Below, piece by piece: positions 61,439-64,000 of a DNA stretch of 64,000 nucleotides. The stretch lies in the NCBI GenBank assembly GCA_029718625.1, contig CM056380.1:106314870-106378869 (forward strand), written 5' to 3'. Numbering within the stretch: position 1 is the stretch's first letter; every line of letters begins with the position of its first letter. A program made the translations under genes and the position numbers. The notes under the pieces were generated by a model. The model had not been told where the DNA came from, ran no database searches, and was given only the letters and a program-made list of their open reading frames with translations. Source of the DNA: Synaphobranchus kaupii (Eukaryota; Chordata; Actinopteri; Anguilliformes; Synaphobranchidae).

Positions 61439-64000
61439 GCTGCAGTATTCCCTGTATCTGTGCTGCTGTATTCCCTGTGTCTGTGCTGCAGTATTCCCTG
61501 TATCTGTGCTGCAGTATTCCCTTTATCTGTGCTGCAGTATTCCCTGTATCTGTGCTGCTGTATTCCCTGTGTCTGTGCTGCAGTATTCCCTGTATCTGTG
61601 CTTGCAGTATTCCCTTTATCTGTGCTGCAGTATTCCCTGTATCTGTGCTGCTGTATTCCCTGTGTCTGTGCTGCAGTATTCCCTGTATCTGTGCTGCTGT
61701 ATTCCCTGTGTCTGTGCTGCAGTATTCCCTGTATCTGTGCTGCTGTATTCCCTGTGTCTGTGCTGCAGTATTCCCTGTATCTGTGCTGCTGTATTCCCTG
61801 TGTCTGTGCTGCAGTATTCCCTGTATCTGTGTTGCTGTATTCCATGTGTCTGTGCTGCAGTATTCCCTGTATCTGTGCTGCTGTATTCCCTGTGTCTGTG
61901 CTGCAGTATTCCCTGCATGTGTTGCAGTATTCCCTGCATATGTGTTGCAGTATTCCCTGCGTCTGTGTTGCAGTATTCCCTGTGTCTGTGCTGCAGTATT
62001 CCCTGTATCTGTGCTGCAGTATTCCCTGTATCTGTGCTGCTGTATTCCCTGTGTCAGTGCTGCAGTATTCCCTGCATATGTGTTGCAGTATTCCCTGCGT
62101 CTGTGTTGCAGTATTCCCTGTATCTGTGCTGCAGTATTCCCTGTGTCTGTGCTGCAGTATTCCCTGTATCTGTGCTGCAGTATTCCCTGTGTCCGTGCTG
62201 CAGTATTCCCTGTGTCCGTGCTGCAGTATTCCCTGTATCTGTGCTGCAGTATTCCCTGTATCTGTGCTGCTGTATTCCCTGTGTCTGTGCTGCAGTATCC
62301 CCTGTATCTGTGCTGCTGTATTCCCTGTGTCTTTGCTGCAGTATTCCCTGTATCTGTGCTGCAGTATTCCCTGTGTCTGTGCTGCAGTATTCCCTGTATC
62401 TGTGCTGCAGTATTCCCTGTATCTGTGCTGCAGTATTCCCTGTGTCTGTGCTGCAGTATTCCGTGTATCTGTGCTGCAGTATTCCCTGTATCTGTGCTGC
62501 TGTATTCCCTGTGTCTGTGCTGCAGTATTCCCTGTATCTGTGCTGCTGTATTCCCTGTGTCTGTGCTGCAGTATTCCCTGTGTCTGTGCTGCAGTATTCC
62601 CTGTATCTGCGCTGCTGTATTCCCTGTGTCTGTCCTGCAGTATTCCCTGTATCTGTGCTGCTGTATTCCCTGTGTCTGTGCTGCAGTATTCCCCTGTATC
62701 TGTGCTGCTGTATTCCCTGTGTCTGTGCTGCAGTATTCCCTGTGTCTGTGCTGCTGTATTCCCTGTGTCTGTGCTGCAGTATTCCCTGTATCTGTGCTGC
62801 AGTATTCCCTGTGTCTGTGCTGCAGTATTCCCTGTGTCTGTGCTGCAGTATTCCCTGTGTCTGTGCTGCTGTATTCCCTGTGTCTGTACTGCAGTATTCC
62901 CTGTATCTGTGCTGCTGTATCCCCTGTGTCTGTGCTGCAGTATTCCCTGTATCTGTGCTGCTGTATTCCCTGTGTCTGTGCTGCAGTATTCCCTGTATCT
63001 GTGCTGCTGTATTCCCTGTATCTGTGCTGCTGTATTCCCTGTGTCTGTGCTGCAGTATTCCCTGTATCTGTGCTGCTGTATTCCCTGTGTCTGTGCTGCA
63101 GTATTCCCTGTGTCTGTGCTGCAGTATTCCCTGTATCCGTGCTGCTGTATTCCCTGTGTCTGTGCTGCAGTATTCACTGTATCTCTGCTGCTGTATTCCC
63201 TGTGTCTGTGCTGCAGTATTTCCTGTATCTGTGCTGCTGTATTCCCTGTGTCTGTGCTGCAGTATTCCCTGTGTCTGTGCTGCTGTATTCACTGTGTCTG
63301 TGCTGCAGTATTCCCTGTATCTGTGCTGCAGTATTCCCTGTGTCTGGGCTGCAGTATTCCCTGTGTCTGTGCTGCAGTATTCCCTGTATCTGTGCTGCTG
63401 TATTCCCTGCGTCTGTACTGCAGTATTCCCTGTATCTGTGCTGCTGTATTCCCTGTGTCTGTGCTGCAGTATTCCCTGTATCTGTGCTGCTGTATTCCCT
63501 GTGTCTGTGCTGCAGTATTCCCTGTGTCTGTGCTGCAGTATTCCCTGTGTCTGTGCTGCTGTATTCCCTGTGTCTGTGCTGCAGTATTCCCTGTATCTGT
63601 GCTGCAGTATTCCCTGTGTCTGTGCTGCAGTATTCCCTGTGTCTGTGCTGCAGTATTCCCTGTGTCTGTGCTGCTGTATTCCCTGTGTCTGTACTGCAGT
63701 ATTCCCTGTATCTGTGCTGCTGTATCCCCTGTGTCTGTGCTGCAGTATTCCCTGTATCTGTGCTGCTGTATTCCCTGTGTCTGTGCTGCAGTATTCCCTG
63801 TATCTGTGCTGCTGTATTCCCTGTATCTGTGCTGCTGTATTCCCTGTGTCTGTGCTGCAGTATTCCCTGTATCTGTGCTGCTGTATTCCCTGTGTCTGTG
63901 CTGCAGTATTCCCTGTGTCTGTGCTGCAGTATTCCCTGTATCCGTGCTGCTGTATTCCCTGTGTCTGTGCTGCAGTATTCACTGTATCTCTGCTGCTGTA
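61439..64000. repeat. 23-bp minisatellite, more than 110 copies, dimer and higher-order structure
   Basis: Unit contains GTGCTGCAGTATTCCCTGTA then TCT. CAGTATTCC/CTGTATTCC and GTATC/GTGTC variants alternate to give a 46-bp dimer over long stretches. A block near 62680-63190 recurs almost exactly 805 bp (35 units) later. Units are stop-free on the minus strand in all frames, so 600-750-codon frames appear and run into the N gap. The array runs off the right edge. Confidence 0.97.

Noticed and set aside
60904..63982. 600-750-codon minus-strand frames of a short repeating peptide
   Set aside because: They follow from stop-free 23-bp units read in all frames, and one passes through the N gap, which is meaningless as a protein.

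Overview
The window looks like ray-finned fish (teleost) genomic DNA. It is eukaryotic, intron-rich and AT-rich between repeats. It carries a tRNA-derived SINE, a Sleeping Beauty-type Tc1 fossil, two hAT elements, foldback MITEs and CA/GT microsatellites. About 35 unrelated tandem arrays make up my rough count of 28 kb of the 63.5 kb of called bases (about 44%). Species cannot be read from the sequence.

The only host gene I can support is bcl2l11 (Bim, the BH3-only cell-death initiator). It lies on the minus strand between about 57.5 kb and 28.6 kb. Four coding exons with consistent splice phases give a 211-residue protein: exon 1 (57524-57540, start ATG), exon 2 (55226-55575, conserved [10 protein letters not shown] block and dynein light chain motif), exon 3 (51463-51596, BH3 domain) and exon 4 (32879-33013, C-terminal hydrophobic anchor, stop). 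Intron 3 is 18.4 kb and packed with minisatellites. The inferred 3' UTR runs about 4.3 kb to an AATAAA at 28585-28590. It contains three tandem arrays and a miR-25/92-type site just before the poly(A) signal.

Layout by position. 1-10 kb: minisatellites of 30, 53, 58, 27, 15 and 36 bp, and a 1.8-kb hAT element with an 8-bp target duplication (3052-4835). 10-15 kb: a foldback MITE, a dead Tc1 (10376-11935), a hairpin-forming foldback, a second MITE family and a SINE. 15-28 kb: large arrays, including a 4.5-kb 76-bp satellite, a 2.9-kb 51-bp array and a 34/43-bp array. 28.5-57.5 kb: bcl2l11. 57.5-61 kb: gene upstream region with a long poly-G tract, a Penelope-like fragment with a hammerhead-like fold, and the 5' end of a second hAT element. 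60939-61438: a 500-N assembly gap. 61439-64000: a 23-bp array that runs off the window.

Many long open frames occur in the arrays. They follow from unit lengths divisible by three, or from stop-free units, and are not supported as genes.
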